64,000 bases of DNA from contig OZ024743.1 in NCBI GenBank assembly GCA_964016885.1, positions 127,395,365-127,459,364 on the forward strand, given 5' to 3'. The DNA is from Eledone cirrhosa. Its lineage: Eukaryota > Mollusca > Cephalopoda > Octopoda > Eledonidae. The position numbers were made by a program, and so were the translations under genes. Of the stretch, positions 63,746 to 64,000 are shown in pieces. Below the pieces are notes generated by a model. It ran no database searches, was not told the origin of the DNA, and saw only the letters and a list, made by a program, of their open reading frames with translations. Every line of letters begins with the position of its first letter. Positions within the stretch are counted from its first letter, which is position 1.

Positions 63746-64000
63746 AGAAGGATACACAGCCGCTAAGAGAGAAGCTAGACAACAGGTGTACTTAGCATGC
63801 AGGGAGGCTGGGAGTAGGAGGTTTGCCAATGTTCTGCGATGGGAAGATCAGGGACGTGGGGTTTTCCACATTACAAAGCAGTGTGTCAGTGCAAATCAGG
63901 ATGTTGTTGGAGATAAGTGTGTCTGGAATGATGCTGGTGTACTTAGTGCCACGAATGATCAGAAAAAGGAGGCCTGGAAATGTCATTATGTGAGACTGGT
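63746..64000 (+). mobile_element. PHD-LINE linker fragment, runs off window
   Basis: Plus strand encodes EGYTAAKREARQQVYLACRE, SRRFANVLRWEDQGR, QCVSANQDVVGDKCVWNDAG and KKEAWKCHYVRL, the linker between endonuclease and RT. It starts abruptly at the repeat end and continues past base 64000. It gives the uninterrupted sequence of the region disrupted in the copy at 29112. Confidence 0.88.

Overview
The window looks like repeat-saturated nuclear DNA from a cephalopod mollusc, most likely an octopus. The evidence is the pair of tRNA-derived SINE types that recur throughout. One has a head reading GGCGGTGGATTGGCAGTATC and a tail resembling TAGAAACAATTATT. The other has a head reading GGCACATGGCTTAGTGGTTA and an (ATG)n tail. 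Long (TA)n, (CA)n and (ATC)n tracts and several LINE lineages fit the same picture. I see no bacterial-type genes, operons, rRNA, functional tRNA or CRISPR.

Only one segment looks like a host gene: a 166-bp exon on the + strand at 41905-42070. It has an AG acceptor and a GTAAG donor and encodes a cysteine-rich stretch resembling the extracellular domain of NALF1/FAM155-type NALCN-channel auxiliary proteins. If that is right, most or all of the window is intron of that gene.

The rest is mobile or tandem DNA. From left to right: a TTAA-flanked MITE and two deletion derivatives of an RTE-like LINE (0.8-2.15 kb); a LINE with a restriction-like endonuclease (REL-type) and a deleted relative (2.15-4.0 and 6.7-7.4 kb); a 656-bp near-perfect palindrome (8.75-9.4 kb); three minus-strand copies of a LINE with an internal PHD-like finger (10-14.4 kb); a decayed mariner (15.7-16.5 kb); an array of RFX X-box-like motifs (18.6 kb); a 6.4-kb minisatellite of 20/23-bp units (20.35-26.77 kb); an interrupted PHD-LINE (27.7-30.9 kb); SINE clusters (32.7-33.3, 36.4-36.9 kb); a hAT copy with target-site duplication inside a LINE tail (34.8-36.0 kb); a Tx1-like L1 (38.0-39.95 kb); the exon (41.9 kb); REL- and RTE-type LINE remains (42.4-46.2 kb); a SINE pair sharing one target site (47.9-48.3 kb); a CR1-like LINE (48.6-51.5 kb); a Penelope-like element between long inverted repeats (53.4-55.4 kb); a nearly intact PHD-LINE (55.7-59.2 kb, minus); an almost full-length RTE-like LINE (59.2-63.15 kb, plus); and a PHD-LINE fragment that leaves the window.

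Functionally the pieces form an ecology of retroelements. The PHD-LINE has a 3' end ending in (ATG)n that closely matches the tail of the second SINE type, so it is the probable source of that SINE's retroposition machinery. No retroelement protein here is fully open end to end. The nearest is the minus-strand copy at 56.15-59.15 kb, split by a single frame break. Clade names are assigned by motif recognition only and were not tested by search or phylogeny.
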